Assembly (NCBI RefSeq): GCF_019797825.1
Contig: NZ_CP081855.1
Coordinates: 1,178,001-1,242,000 of the forward strand
Length of the DNA: 64,000 nucleotides
Direction: 5' to 3'
Origin: Limosilactobacillus panis
Lineage (GTDB): Bacteria; Bacillota; Bacilli; Lactobacillales; Lactobacillaceae
The translations under genes and the position numbers were made by a program. Shown piece by piece: positions 33,010-42,522 of the stretch. Each line of letters starts with the position of its first letter. Position 1 is the stretch's first letter. Below the pieces are notes generated by a model that saw only the letters and a program-made list of their open reading frames with translations, searched no databases and was not told the origin of the DNA.

Positions 33010-34571
33010 CTGAAACTTGAAAGCTAATAATCACGCCAAAGGCGTGTGGTTATTGGCTTTTTTGGCAAAAAAATAAACGCAAGCTCTCCTGCGTTGTATA
33101 CTTTAGTCGACCAAAGCCAAGATACAAAGGAGACTTACGTCATGAATATTATAAGACAAAAAAATACAGAAAACGAGCTTCACAATATTGTTCATCAATT
33201 TACTTCCCTCATTGGTCTATCTAAACTCACCAAGTTGGTGAATTATCGCCGGAATTCAGAAATCAGCTTGATGAAGGTCATTGAATGGCTGCTCACGACA
33301 AAGTTCCTGGGGCGCTCGCTTTATCGAGCCCATGAAACACCTAACTTTACCAGTCGCACCGTCAGAAATAATTTGAACGATGGCCGGATCAATTGGCAAC
33401 GCTTGATTTGTCAAGTTGGGAGTCATTTAATCAAGCATTTACGACCGTTTATTGACCGCCGGCGGCGGTTAACATTGATCATTGACGATACACTCTTTTC
33501 CCGTGAGTACGCCACCCAAACCGAATTACTAGCGCGAGTCTTTGACCATGACAAACAGTTATATATTAAGGGATACCGGGCTTTAACTTTGGGTTGGAGT
33601 GACGCCAATACATTCTTACCGATCAACTTTGCATTAATGTCTTCCAAGAAGCCACAAAACGTCCTTGGAAAATCAGCTAAAACAACCGATCAACGAACAA
33701 TTGCTGGCCGGAGACGTCGCCAAGCACAGCAAAAAATGAACCTCGTTTCATTGCAACTTGTCAAGCAAGCCCTCGCAAATGGCGTTCTAGCTGACTATGT
33801 GTTATTTGATAGCTGGTATAGCTCACCAAAAATGTTCTATGAATTAACCAAGTTGGGATTAAACGGCGTGGGCATGCTTAAACGGTCCAGCAAAATTTAC
33901 TATCAATATCGCGGACGGCAATATTCAGTTAAAGCATTATACAAGCGACTGCAGGCCTCAAAATATCAACCCAAGCAAGCTTATCAATACAGCTGCTTTG
34001 TCGAAGCGCACGTCGGGAACCAAAAATTCAAGCTTCGCTTGGTATTTGTGGCTAATCGGGCCCGTCAAGATGACTACCTAGTACTGGCAACGACTCAGTT
34101 AGGCCTTCAGCCACAAGAGATCATTCAACTATACGCCCGAAGATGGCAAATTGAGAATTACTTTAAAGTTGCCAAGCAATACTTGCGGCTCGACAAATCA
34201 CAAGTTCAAAATTATGACGGGCTTTGTGGCCATTTAGCAATTGTCATGATGACTTATGACCTATTAGCTTGGCAGGAACGGCAAAATCAGGATGATCGCA
34301 CCATTGGGGATTTATTCTTTATAATGAACGAAGCCATGCCAGATATTGAGTTGTCTCAAGCACTGGTATGGCTTCTAAATTCGTTAAAAACGATTATTAA
34401 TCATGAAGTTTATGCAAGAAGAGCCCAAATTATTCAGATGATGAATCAGTTCTTCACATTTTTGCCGAAACGGTTAGTTTCGCTGTTAACAGCAAGCTAA
34501 ATGGTTAAATTAATTAAAATATGCCCTGTGATACCAAGGGATCAGTCTGTCTTCATACTTTCAAGTTTCAG
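33010..34571 (+). mobile_element. IS4-family insertion sequence, copy A
   Basis: 1562 bp with terminal inverted repeats CTGAAACTTGAAAG (33010-33023) and CTTTCAAGTTTCAG (34558-34571), flanked by the direct repeat TTATTAC. One transposase gene. Inserted between a terminator and an altronate dehydratase remnant. Near-identical copy at 45631-47192 in the same orientation. Subterminal inverted repeat CACGCC...GGCGTG at 33033-33046. Confidence 0.93.
33142..34500 (+). CDS. IS4-family transposase (copy A)
   Basis: 452-residue DDE transposase. Asp in LIIDDTLFSREY, Asp in VLFDSWYSSPKM, and the YREK signature YARRWQIENYFKVAK spaced as Y-2-R-3-E-6-K. ATG 33142 with AAAGGAG; an in-frame upstream extension to 33046 crosses the IS end region and is rejected. 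Differs from copy B at only a few residues (T/A, A/T, E/A). Confidence 0.92.
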   Translation: MNIIRQKNTENELHNIVHQFTSLIGLSKLTKLVNYRRNSEISLMKVIEWLLTTKFLGRSLYRAHETPNFTSRTVRNNLNDGRINWQRLICQVGSHLIKHLRPFIDRRRRLTLIIDDTLFSREYATQTELLARVFDHDKQLYIKGYRALTLGWSDANTFLPINFALMSSKKPQNVLGKSAKTTDQRTIAGRRRRQAQQKMNLVSLQLVKQALANGVLADYVLFDSWYSSPKMFYELTKLGLNGVGMLKRSSKIYYQYRGRQYSVKALYKRLQASKYQPKQAYQYSCFVEAHVGNQKFKLRLVFVANRARQDDYLVLATTQLGLQPQEIIQLYARRWQIENYFKVAKQYLRLDKSQVQNYDGLCGHLAIVMMTYDLLAWQERQNQDDRTIGDLFFIMNEAMPDIELSQALVWLLNSLKTIINHEVYARRAQIIQMMNQFFTFLPKRLVSLLTAS

Positions 34572-34588
34572 TTATTACATACAAAATG

Positions 34589-34914
34589 CTATTCCGTTAC
34601 GCCGGTCTTGAAGATGGCGATTCCGTGAACATCATACTTTTCATTGTTGGTCTTCTTGCCACTGGCCACGTCGATGATGTACTGGATGAACTTCGCTGCC
34701 AAGTCATCCATCGATTCATTCATCAACTGGCCGGCGTCGAAGTCAATCCAACGCGGCTTAAGGTTAGCGATATAGGAGTTAGCTCCCAGCTTGGCTTAAG
34801 TTACACCTTCACGTTCAAAAGCCTGCAGACACATTCCAGTAACTGTTTATATAATTGATGCGATATCGGTTCGTATTGTCCCAGGACTTATTAAAGCCGC
34901 TCTGTCCTCCACAT
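34589..34914 (-). pseudogene. uxaA: Altronate dehydratase (UxaA) C-terminal remnant
   Basis: Minus frame reads AKLGANSYIANLKPRWIDFD, then a GQLMNESMDDLAAKF segment, ending IAIFKTGVTE and TAG at 34589: the conserved UxaA C-terminus. An in-frame TAA lies upstream near 34800 (FEREGVT-stop), and the 5' part of the gene is missing, replaced by the end of the GH43 gene. The intact enzyme would dehydrate D-altronate in galacturonate catabolism. Confidence 0.75.
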
Positions 34915-36327
34915 TCATGCAGGCCCAAACCGAAATGCCACAAGCTTTGCCCGCTTGAGCCCATTAAACACGAAATAAACCGCGTGCCGCCCTGCCGGGA
35001 TCTTGGTCGTGCCCACAAAGCGTCGCTGGCCGCTGGTGGTTTTAATGGTCCCCACCAGCTGTTTTTCGTCGTCAACCAGCACCCTGATTTCCCCTGGACG
35101 GCTGTTGGTGAGCTCGACCGTTATCCGCTGCTTTTTACTTGCGCCCTTGAAGTCAAGGTACTTAAAGCCCACCTGGCTCCCTGCGCGGAGGTTAGTTACT
35201 ACCTGCTGGTTATTTTGCAGAGCGAAATATGGGGCCCGGTGCTTACGGCAGCAGCCATGCCGGTCAACTAAGACACAGGCGGTGTTTGCCATGTAGGTCT
35301 GGGCCCAGGGCAAGCCGCCGCTCGCCTGCACCTGCGATGTAAAGTGGGCCGTCTTAAAGAGGCCGTCTTTGGTGCGGCATAATTCTACCAGGCATGCTTG
35401 ACGGTTAGGATTGCGGCCACCGGTCTGCCGGTGATAGGACTGGTAGTAGTGACCACCAGCGCAGAAAAGGCCGCCGTGCGTATTTCCCTGGTAGGCAGTT
35501 CCCGCTTGATTGCCAAAGACGCCACCGTCACCAAGGGAGACCAATACTCCGCGGAAGTTAAACGGGCCAAATGGACATTGGCTGGTCGCGTAGCAAAGCG
35601 CGTTGTTGGTCCCCTTTTTAGCATAGTAAGTTAGGAAGAAGCGCTTGCCAATTTGACGGATTGAAGGGGCATTTTGCATCCGCCAGGCAGTTTTCGTTGG
35701 AATAAGGTCTGGAGAAATGAACCGGTCGGTTTCAGGCGCCTTGATGATGGTCCGCATGTCTGTGGTCGATAGTTCCGCCACATAGCAGTGACCATAGCCA
35801 AAGTAAAGAAACAGCCGGCCACCCGTGTAGATAACGGCGGGGTCATACGGGTAACCCTTTTTATGAAAAATTGGGATCCCTAGCGGCATCGTAAATAGCG
35901 GCCGACCGTGCCCAAGAATCGTACCATCTGGACAGGTGACCCGTCCAAGGAATTTGAAGGGACCCGTCGGCAAATCCGCAACGGCGACTCCAATCCCGGC
36001 ACCAGACATCCCCACCCCATAGTAAAGATACCAACGGGCGCCAACCTGCACGACATCGGGAGCAAAGAGGTACTTGCTAAATGGACGAAGGCCATGCTGG
36101 TGGCGCCTGATAAAGGGGCCTTGGAGTCGGCGGTAAATTGTTCCTTCACTTCGCCAATGGCTGAGATCATCAACGGAGGCCGACCAGCACTGGTAATCAC
36201 CCTCACACGGAAAGCGGGTACCGGGCAGGTCGTGGGAACCGTATAGGTAAACGCGATTACCATAGACTTTTGGTTCACCGTTAGGAATATAAATGTTACT
36301 TGGTAAATAGGGGTTGGTGAAGTTGAT
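34915..36327 (-). pseudogene. GH43-type glycosidase without normal start codon and with substituted catalytic residues
   Basis: Open frame of about 470 codons with the five-bladed GH43 pattern: NPYLPSNIYIPNGEPKVYGN start, PYDPAVIY, APSIRQIGKRFFLTY, CBM6-like C-terminal part. An excellent GGAGGTGA precedes codon ATC at 36327 where ATG is expected; the next in-frame start (GTG 36051) would remove the first blade. The general base of IPDGEP is Asn16, and the general acid in the F.EAPS region is Asn (MQNAPS). The Asp of YDPAV is kept. It may be decaying, or a non-catalytic sugar-binding relative using a rare ATC start. Confidence 0.65.
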
Positions 36328-36428
36328 GGGGGATCACCTCCGAAAAGGTTTATTTGAGAAGCTTTCTTTTTATATTTAGCTGATAAGCTCACAACTTTGT
36401 ATAAATTGTAATGTTTAGTCGTCCTGTA

Positions 36429-39218
36429 TCAGCCACTTTCTTCTATTACTTTTTTTGCTATATTACGGCTTACAATCCTAATTCCCGAAGCATGAACATA
36501 AGAACGTCCACCGAGGTTCAGGTTACCATACCAACAAATCTTATTATCGATAATACAAAGATTAACGCCCACTTTCCCTTTAGATGCTTTCAAGGGTAAG
36601 TTCGTTTTATACTCACTGGGTAAGCTTTCTACTTCTATATGTAGATTTCTTCCCTCTCTCATTAACTGTGTCAACAAAACAATTTGTTGATTCGTTAACT
36701 GCTTTACCTTCATAAAAATACTTGATGAACAATCAATGTCATGCTGCCAAACTGATAAGTAATCCTGACTTGTATAATAAACCGAATCATAGCGATTCCA
36801 TTTTTTACTTTTAACAAACTCATAACCTAATTTACGATAGACACTTACCCGCTTCTGATACATTTTAATAAAAGTATTATCTTCTAAATCAACATAATCA
36901 TAAACGCGTAATTCATCTTTCTTATTTAACCCTCTCTCGAGCCGTCCTAAGTACTGCTTAGTATTTCCTTTCCAAGAGAAAGGAGTTGTTAAAAAAAGTG
37001 TATCAAGGCTTGGCATATCAAAGCCTTCACCTACATATTTACTAGTCGAGAGGATCACATATGGTAAGTGCTCATCCTTAATATCTATTGTAGAATTTCC
37101 ACCACCAGTAACTAAACAAACCTGTCCTTTACCAACTAATTCGAGAATACTTTTTTGTAATATTTTTAAATGGTTAACCCTTCCGCTTAATAAAAGTATG
37201 TGCCGATTTTCAGACACTACACGTTGTACATCATCAACGATTAACTGGTTCCGGTCTTTATTTATTACTAAATGATTAATTCTCTGAGAATAATTATCTT
37301 TAATTTGTAAAGTCCTTTCTTCAGCAAAACTAGTATATCTTGGATAAATATAGCGCCGAATTAAATAATTAGCCTCTTCATTACCCTGGTAATAAATTGG
37401 CCCACAGCGATAATGCATAAACTGTTCTAGGCCGTCCTTGCGTTCTGGTGTAGCTGTTAAACCAACTATATAGGGAACATTAGCTTGAACCAAAGTGCTT
37501 TCAAAAGTAACTGCTGATATATGGTGACACTCATCAACAATTATCTGGCCATAATGTTTATAAAAATCCCTTCTTTCTGTTGGACTCATCCGTGTAAGTT
37601 TCCTAATATTAACAATATCAACTAGCCTTGATGGGCGATTACGTGACCCACTGATTATTTCAACTTTCTTTTTACGAACAACATGCCCCTTTTCTGTGTA
37701 CTCAATAAACGGCTTATCTTTAATTTTAAGAAAATTAAATGCGGCCTTTTGCCATTGCTTAGCAATGCTGGTTGTTGGGACAATAATAAGGGTTCTTGCT
37801 TTACGACAGGCAGCCAGTGCGCAGCCAACAACTGTTTTACCAAAACCTGTATGAGCACATATCATTCCTAAGTTATGGTCGCCAAGATTTTTTACAGCCA
37901 ATAGCTGTTCTTCTCTTAACTTCCCATTGAAGGTCGCATTAAGCTTGTCTGGAGATGCAAATCGCTTTTCTAAATGACATGAACAGTACTTCTTTAATAT
38001 ATTTAAAACGCCTCGTGGAAGACAAATATATTCTCCATCAATACGTCCAGAAGTTAAAACTGACGGGACATTCCACACTGGCATTCGCATTCTCTGTTTT
38101 TTAATAAACTCTGGATTATCAAAAGTCACTAGGCCCAAAAGACTAAGCTGCTCACGTCTAGTCAATGTCTGTCGCTTAATATAAATCTCGCCACTTATAT
38201 AACCCCTAATTTCAGCTGGATAATTGGTAATATTAGACAAAGCGAATGACTTGTTTTGTCCTTTCATTAACTGCATATCTTTCATAATTCTATTAACCAG
38301 TTGATTAATTTCATCAGAAGTATATCGCTTAATGCTTGCTAAACAATCAAACAGCTGGGTAGGTAACAAGGGATTTAATCGTTTATCAGTAAAAATTGAC
38401 CGTTTTTCTTTTACTTCGGACCATTTTAAGGGTAATGCAATTAAATTTCCAAAACCATTTTTGGGCAAACTATCTTGTGCAGGAATCATACGATCAAAAC
38501 ATGAGATATCAACATTATCACTACTCATCATTGTTTCAACCAAAATTAACTTGCCAAGCTGACGAGCGATCCAAGCTTTTATTGGTTGACAAAAAAATAA
38601 CCAAATATGGTAACTATCACCTGACGAAGAAATTTCGGGCAAACAACTAATACCATACTTTTGACAAGTTCCTAGAACAGCCATCGTCGCTTTTTTTGGA
38701 TCAATCGGTGCGCCATGTTTATCAAAATCAAAAACGAGGAGTTTCGTACAATCATTATCTGTTAGTGGATAGATTCCATAATGATGATAACAATCATCAG
38801 AAATAATCTGGTCATATACAACTTTCCTTGTGTAGGGAGCATATTCTTTGGTCAATTTTTCCTGTGCCACTTTATCATTTCGCGTTTGATAAAATGCCCA
38901 CCAATTTTTTAGAGCTGGACTATATCCCTTACCATTACTCCATTTCTGAGCATAAACATCTAAGCGACCACTGAAATACTGGAAATATAGATCAATTTTC
39001 TCATTCGTACTTCTTTCCGAAGCAATAAGATTTTTAAACTCATTTTGGCTTAGAATATAATTGTTACCATTCTGATTCCTAATTAGATAATAAGGCTGGT
39101 GCGTTAGATAATGGTGAAATTGACCTTTTATGAAAACTCGATCACCATTTTGAAACCTATATTCATGATTTGCTTCCATGTTAATCTTAAATTCCTTGTC
39201 ATAACTGTGCTTCGTCAT
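36429..39218 (-). CDS. TOTE-like conflict protein: archaeo-eukaryotic primase, SF2 helicase and PLD-like domain
   Basis: 929 residues. The primase-like region has KLLVFDFDKHG (about 160-170, the hhDhD motif) and SGDSYHIWLFF (about 200-210, sxH motif), then FDRMIPAQDSLPKNGFGNLI. The SF2 helicase has Walker A AHTGFGKTVVG (455-465), DECHH (562-566), GLTATPERKDG and QYLGRLERG (motif VI). The C-terminus (LCIIDNKICWYGNLNLGG) looks like a phospholipase-D nuclease repeat whose HxK is lost. ATG 39218 follows GGAGG; the upstream TTG is part of that site. This domain order is that of TOTE conflict systems. Strongly AT-rich, unlike neighbours on its left. Confidence 0.82.
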   Translation of the reverse strand: MTKHSYDKEFKINMEANHEYRFQNGDRVFIKGQFHHYLTHQPYYLIRNQNGNNYILSQNEFKNLIASERSTNEKIDLYFQYFSGRLDVYAQKWSNGKGYSPALKNWWAFYQTRNDKVAQEKLTKEYAPYTRKVVYDQIISDDCYHHYGIYPLTDNDCTKLLVFDFDKHGAPIDPKKATMAVLGTCQKYGISCLPEISSSGDSYHIWLFFCQPIKAWIARQLGKLILVETMMSSDNVDISCFDRMIPAQDSLPKNGFGNLIALPLKWSEVKEKRSIFTDKRLNPLLPTQLFDCLASIKRYTSDEINQLVNRIMKDMQLMKGQNKSFALSNITNYPAEIRGYISGEIYIKRQTLTRREQLSLLGLVTFDNPEFIKKQRMRMPVWNVPSVLTSGRIDGEYICLPRGVLNILKKYCSCHLEKRFASPDKLNATFNGKLREEQLLAVKNLGDHNLGMICAHTGFGKTVVGCALAACRKARTLIIVPTTSIAKQWQKAAFNFLKIKDKPFIEYTEKGHVVRKKKVEIISGSRNRPSRLVDIVNIRKLTRMSPTERRDFYKHYGQIIVDECHHISAVTFESTLVQANVPYIVGLTATPERKDGLEQFMHYRCGPIYYQGNEEANYLIRRYIYPRYTSFAEERTLQIKDNYSQRINHLVINKDRNQLIVDDVQRVVSENRHILLLSGRVNHLKILQKSILELVGKGQVCLVTGGGNSTIDIKDEHLPYVILSTSKYVGEGFDMPSLDTLFLTTPFSWKGNTKQYLGRLERGLNKKDELRVYDYVDLEDNTFIKMYQKRVSVYRKLGYEFVKSKKWNRYDSVYYTSQDYLSVWQHDIDCSSSIFMKVKQLTNQQIVLLTQLMREGRNLHIEVESLPSEYKTNLPLKASKGKVGVNLCIIDNKICWYGNLNLGGRSYVHASGIRIVSRNIAKKVIEESG

Positions 39219-39245
39219 TATTTGATCCTCCAATTTACTTCCTTA

Positions 39246-39274
39246 ATTATACTAAATCAGAGTCTCTATTTAAC
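39246..39274 (-). promoter_or_regulatory. Promoter of the primase-helicase gene
   Basis: Minus strand: GTTAAA (39269-39274), 17 bases, TATAAT (39246-39251), 28 bases before the start codon. Confidence 0.6.
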
Positions 39275-39882
39275 TTGTACACTTTTTATTCTAGGCCCAA
39301 ATTTTCTCACGCTTTCAGAACACATTGCGTATAAATTAATATCAAAGAAATTATTGATTTACTTTTTTCATGATAATTACCTTAATACTGTTCCCTTAGG
39401 AACAAATTATCAGAAATAATTCCATCTCATGTATTCACTTACGCTCAGCTAGGCTAACGTCATTCTCTTTAACAGCCATATTGTAATTCCACAATATGCT
39501 AGTAAATTAATGTCCCTCAGTATTATAAAATAATAATTAGAAGCATTTTCCCTTAATCTCTAAATGGTTAAATATTATTACCTACAAAATACTTATTCAC
39601 CTTTAAGTTACCAAGAAGTATATTCATATTAGACTGTTTCCAATACGCGTTATTCTTATCCACTTACAAAAAGGGCTAACGATTATTGTCGTCAGCCTTT
39701 ACAGAATATTATAATTTTTATCTCCATTGTATCCTATTGCATTTTATAAAGGCCAAACAATTAATTGTTGCTTTCGTTTTTAAAACATACTGATTTTTAA
39801 AACATTTCGCCGAACCAACAAGATTTCTTCATCAGGCCTTATTATATCTGATTAGTTTAATAAATAACGCAATGATTAGTCC
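39275..39882. other. AT-rich intergenic region without recognisable gene
   Basis: About 600 bases between the primase-helicase gene and the SecB-like gene. It contains the terminator at 39667-39700 and a 12-base direct repeat TTTTTAAAACAT (39777-39788 and 39794-39805). Translation in six frames shows only short frames with no start-plus-ribosome-site combination. Confidence 0.5.
39667..39700 (-). terminator. Terminator of the SecB-like module
   Basis: Minus strand: AAAGGCTGACGA, loop, TCGTTAGCCCTTTTTG. It separates the SecB-like module from the primase-helicase gene. Confidence 0.8.
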
Positions 39883-40308
39883 CTAAATTTGACTGGTAAA
39901 ATCAATAAAGGGAATATTTTGTTCGGTAAAGCGAGAAAGTGCTGTAATGCTATAAACATGTGGCCTAATATAGGAAAGCAATAGTGATGCGGCATTTACC
40001 TTCAGAAAATTCTCCTCTTCCTTATCGTTTAGGCCACTGTACCAGGTAAATTTAGCCCTCATCGTTATTCTAAGGAAAAATGGTCTGTTAGTGGAAAAAT
40101 CAATCTGATTAAAGTTTGAAACAGTTAGTGATACAGTCGAACTTCGCTTATTTTTACCATTAGAAAATACTTTGTCATGTGCTGAAGTAATTTTCATATT
40201 TTGGTGAATATCTAGCTGTCCATCATAGTTAGGATTATCTATAAAAATTGATTCAACCAATTCTGGATTAGTAAATTGGATAATGCTCTTATTGTCTTTA
40301 GTATTCAT
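39883..40308 (-). CDS. SecB-like chaperone in a conflict locus
   Basis: 141 residues. The late segment FLKVNAASLLLSYIRPHVYS followed by ITALSRFTEQNIPFIDFTSQ matches the SecB fold (normal SecB: LLKINAPxLLFPYxR and the P.INF segment). Firmicutes generally do not use SecB for export; stand-alone SecB-like proteins are known as chaperones of toxin-antitoxin (TAC) systems and mobile elements. Start ATG 40308; a TTG at 40317 overlaps the upstream stop. Overlapping or abutting the small gene, so co-expressed. Confidence 0.75.
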   Translation of the reverse strand: MNTKDNKSIIQFTNPELVESIFIDNPNYDGQLDIHQNMKITSAHDKVFSNGKNKRSSTVSLTVSNFNQIDFSTNRPFFLRITMRAKFTWYSGLNDKEEENFLKVNAASLLLSYIRPHVYSITALSRFTEQNIPFIDFTSQI

Positions 40309-40309
40309 G

Positions 40310-40546
40310 CTAAGCAACCCTTAATTTTTTTGCCTTAATCATGTTGTAACTAGCATTGGTTTTTACTGATATTAAATCATCAGTTTGGGGTGTATTTGAT
40401 TGCACTAAACTATTTATGTCATTAATTACGCCATCATTATCATCAGGAAAGAATATTTTTTCTAATTCCTCATCAGATATCCAGTTCTTTGTATTTAAGG
40501 CTTCATCTTTTATACTTACTTTATGTGCATTCCCAAAAATAGACAT
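40310..40546 (-). CDS. Small acidic protein paired with SecB-like chaperone
   Basis: 78 residues (MSIFGNAHKVSIKDEALNTK start; acidic centre EELEKIFFPDDNDG; basic end MIKAKKLRVA). ATG preceded by GTGAGGTGAG. No family recognised. Its stop lies two bases before the SecB-like ATG, so the two form a unit with a likely own promoter (TATAGT about 40 bases upstream). By analogy to TAC modules it could be an antitoxin or client, but no toxin gene is evident. Confidence 0.6.
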   Translation of the reverse strand: MSIFGNAHKVSIKDEALNTKNWISDEELEKIFFPDDNDGVINDINSLVQSNTPQTDDLISVKTNASYNMIKAKKLRVA

Positions 40547-40782
40547 CTAACTCACCTCACTAATATTTTTAATAATGGCAGACTATAGATTTGAATGGTT
40601 TAAGTGGTCATGTATTCTCTTGTGTGACACCAGGTAGAAAACAAAGCTGATGACATCTTGCGACTATTTAGTTCGGCCAAGACTGTAAGATGGAAGTGAT
40701 TTCTATGTAAGCAAAAGGCTGAGATTTTATCGGTCATCTTTTTACAGAATACTTCTATATTAACTGATAACTAATACCCAGA

Positions 40783-42522
40783 CTACTTAAAATTACCATC
40801 CAGTAATTTATCCCATTTTTCAAATCTTTCAAAAAGCTGCTCCTGTTTTTCAAAACAATCTCTAAGAAAAGACATTAAAGCATCACTTCTTAAAATTTTA
40901 GGATTTAATACAATATATTTTGCCCTACCTGCTTTTAAAATATCAGATTGATCGCTAACATTTCTGTAATCACCTGGATAAAGAGCTCCCACGTCTAAAA
41001 TTGAATTAGTCGCTTTGTAATGAAATATTTTATATTTCCTATATTTAGCAGTTTCAAATGGGTAGGGACTGAAAATTTGATCATGATAAGAGTTAAGTTG
41101 TCCTAATGCCCCACCTTTTTTAAAAGAGTTAATATCTTTAAGTCGCCTATATTTAGTATCTAAGATAATGGCATTTTGGAAAATCATATCTTGATCGTAA
41201 ATTTCTATCCTAATATCCGGCCGATTATGACTAGAACTATACCATAGTGGATCAGAGGGCGTTACCTTATTTGCTTCATTTGGTCTAATTACACTGTCAT
41301 ACTTTACCTTTAAGTTCATATGATATTTAAATTTTGAATCCTTAGTACAACACATATACACACAAGTACCTGATTTTAATCCACTAAAATCTAGGTTCTT
41401 ATTATCATATATCCAACCTCTCTGAGGCTTAAATCCTAAATTATTTAAAGCTTCAAGCACCTTTATATATCCCCATATCTCATATAAAAGATCAGTTCTA
41501 TGCCAATAATACTGATATTGTCTTTCAAATCGAGGCTGAAAATTAGAGACATGTAATAACTTCCATTGAAGATCCCTGAAAAAAATATATCTATGATCTA
41601 AATAAGCATTAGCTGCTCCACCAATATCATATACAGCTTTAACATCTTTTAACCATGTATTACTAAGAATATAGTTTATCTTTAACCTATACCTATTAAC
41701 TAAATCCAGATCCTCTTGTATTGAAGAACTATTTACCTTACCAGCAATATTTAAAAGATTACTCTGTATGTGGTTTACAATGTTCAGAATATCAATTAAC
41801 TCTCGCTTTAGAACCCCGTTCTCGGAAGTATTAGCTGTTAACTTATAATTTTTCAAATACAGTGCGTTATTCCTCTTCTGCATACTCATCTTTATCACGG
41901 ATCTATTGTCAATAGAGCGCTTTACATTTCTTGACCACGCATAATAAGGAGTAGTTTTAACCCTTGGCGATTGTGATATGAAATATGAATTTGAGTTAAA
42001 CTTCTTATAATTCTCATTTAAAACACTTAACGCCTGCAACTCTTCAAAAGATATAAAAGCTGAATAATTAGATAAACTTCCATTAACATTAGCACGAAAC
42101 GAACGAGCTAATCCTTTCACTGTATTCTCTACATCTTGCCGCATTAACTCCAGAGAACCTTCTGAAAGAAACTTCGGCACTATTTTTAACCAACTATACT
42201 TAATTGCTTCAGGCGTTACCAGTTTTAATCTATACAGTCCGGGTAAGTATTTTTTATCATTTTGTCTGTGATCATAAATATAGTATGGCCTATCGCTTGC
42301 TTGGATAAATAATCCACCATCATCGTGGTTAATACGTTCATCTAACAATAGGTCAAGCCCATCCATATATAGTTTCCCATTGCTGGGCTCCTTGAAGAAC
42401 AAACTCCATTCTGAATTCTCATTAATCGTTAAATAACTACTATTTAGTTCATCATCGCTAAATAAAAATTGCTTTTTAGGTTGGTCTTTTCCTTCTAAAA
42501 AAATATTATCTTGCATAACCAT
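40783..42522 (-). CDS. McrC-like nuclease subunit (DUF2357 / PD-(D/E)XK)
   Basis: 579 residues. N-terminal beta-rich DUF2357-like part (LFIQASDRPYYIYDHR; LPGLYRLKLVT), central helical region, C-terminal PD-(D/E)XK nuclease: LLYEIWGYIKVLEAL (Glu348), RPDIRIEIYDQD (Asp436), AIILDTKYRRL (Asp455, Lys457). The catalytic set appears complete. Start overlaps the AAA+ gene by 17 bases, implying translational coupling. McrBC-type systems cleave modified or foreign DNA with such a nuclease driven by the AAA+ partner; the target here is unknown. Confidence 0.82.
   Translation of the reverse strand: MVMQDNIFLEGKDQPKKQFLFSDDELNSSYLTINENSEWSLFFKEPSNGKLYMDGLDLLLDERINHDDGGLFIQASDRPYYIYDHRQNDKKYLPGLYRLKLVTPEAIKYSWLKIVPKFLSEGSLELMRQDVENTVKGLARSFRANVNGSLSNYSAFISFEELQALSVLNENYKKFNSNSYFISQSPRVKTTPYYAWSRNVKRSIDNRSVIKMSMQKRNNALYLKNYKLTANTSENGVLKRELIDILNIVNHIQSNLLNIAGKVNSSSIQEDLDLVNRYRLKINYILSNTWLKDVKAVYDIGGAANAYLDHRYIFFRDLQWKLLHVSNFQPRFERQYQYYWHRTDLLYEIWGYIKVLEALNNLGFKPQRGWIYDNKNLDFSGLKSGTCVYMCCTKDSKFKYHMNLKVKYDSVIRPNEANKVTPSDPLWYSSSHNRPDIRIEIYDQDMIFQNAIILDTKYRRLKDINSFKKGGALGQLNSYHDQIFSPYPFETAKYRKYKIFHYKATNSILDVGALYPGDYRNVSDQSDILKAGRAKYIVLNPKILRSDALMSFLRDCFEKQEQLFERFEKWDKLLDGNFK

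Noticed and set aside
34586..34858. Plus-strand frame of 90 codons next to IS4 copy A
   Set aside because: It is the antisense of the altronate dehydratase remnant, whose minus-strand translation matches a known family.
35880..36392. 170-codon minus frame overlapping the GH43 start
   Set aside because: Out of frame with the GH43 sequence, which continues through the region with clear family motifs.
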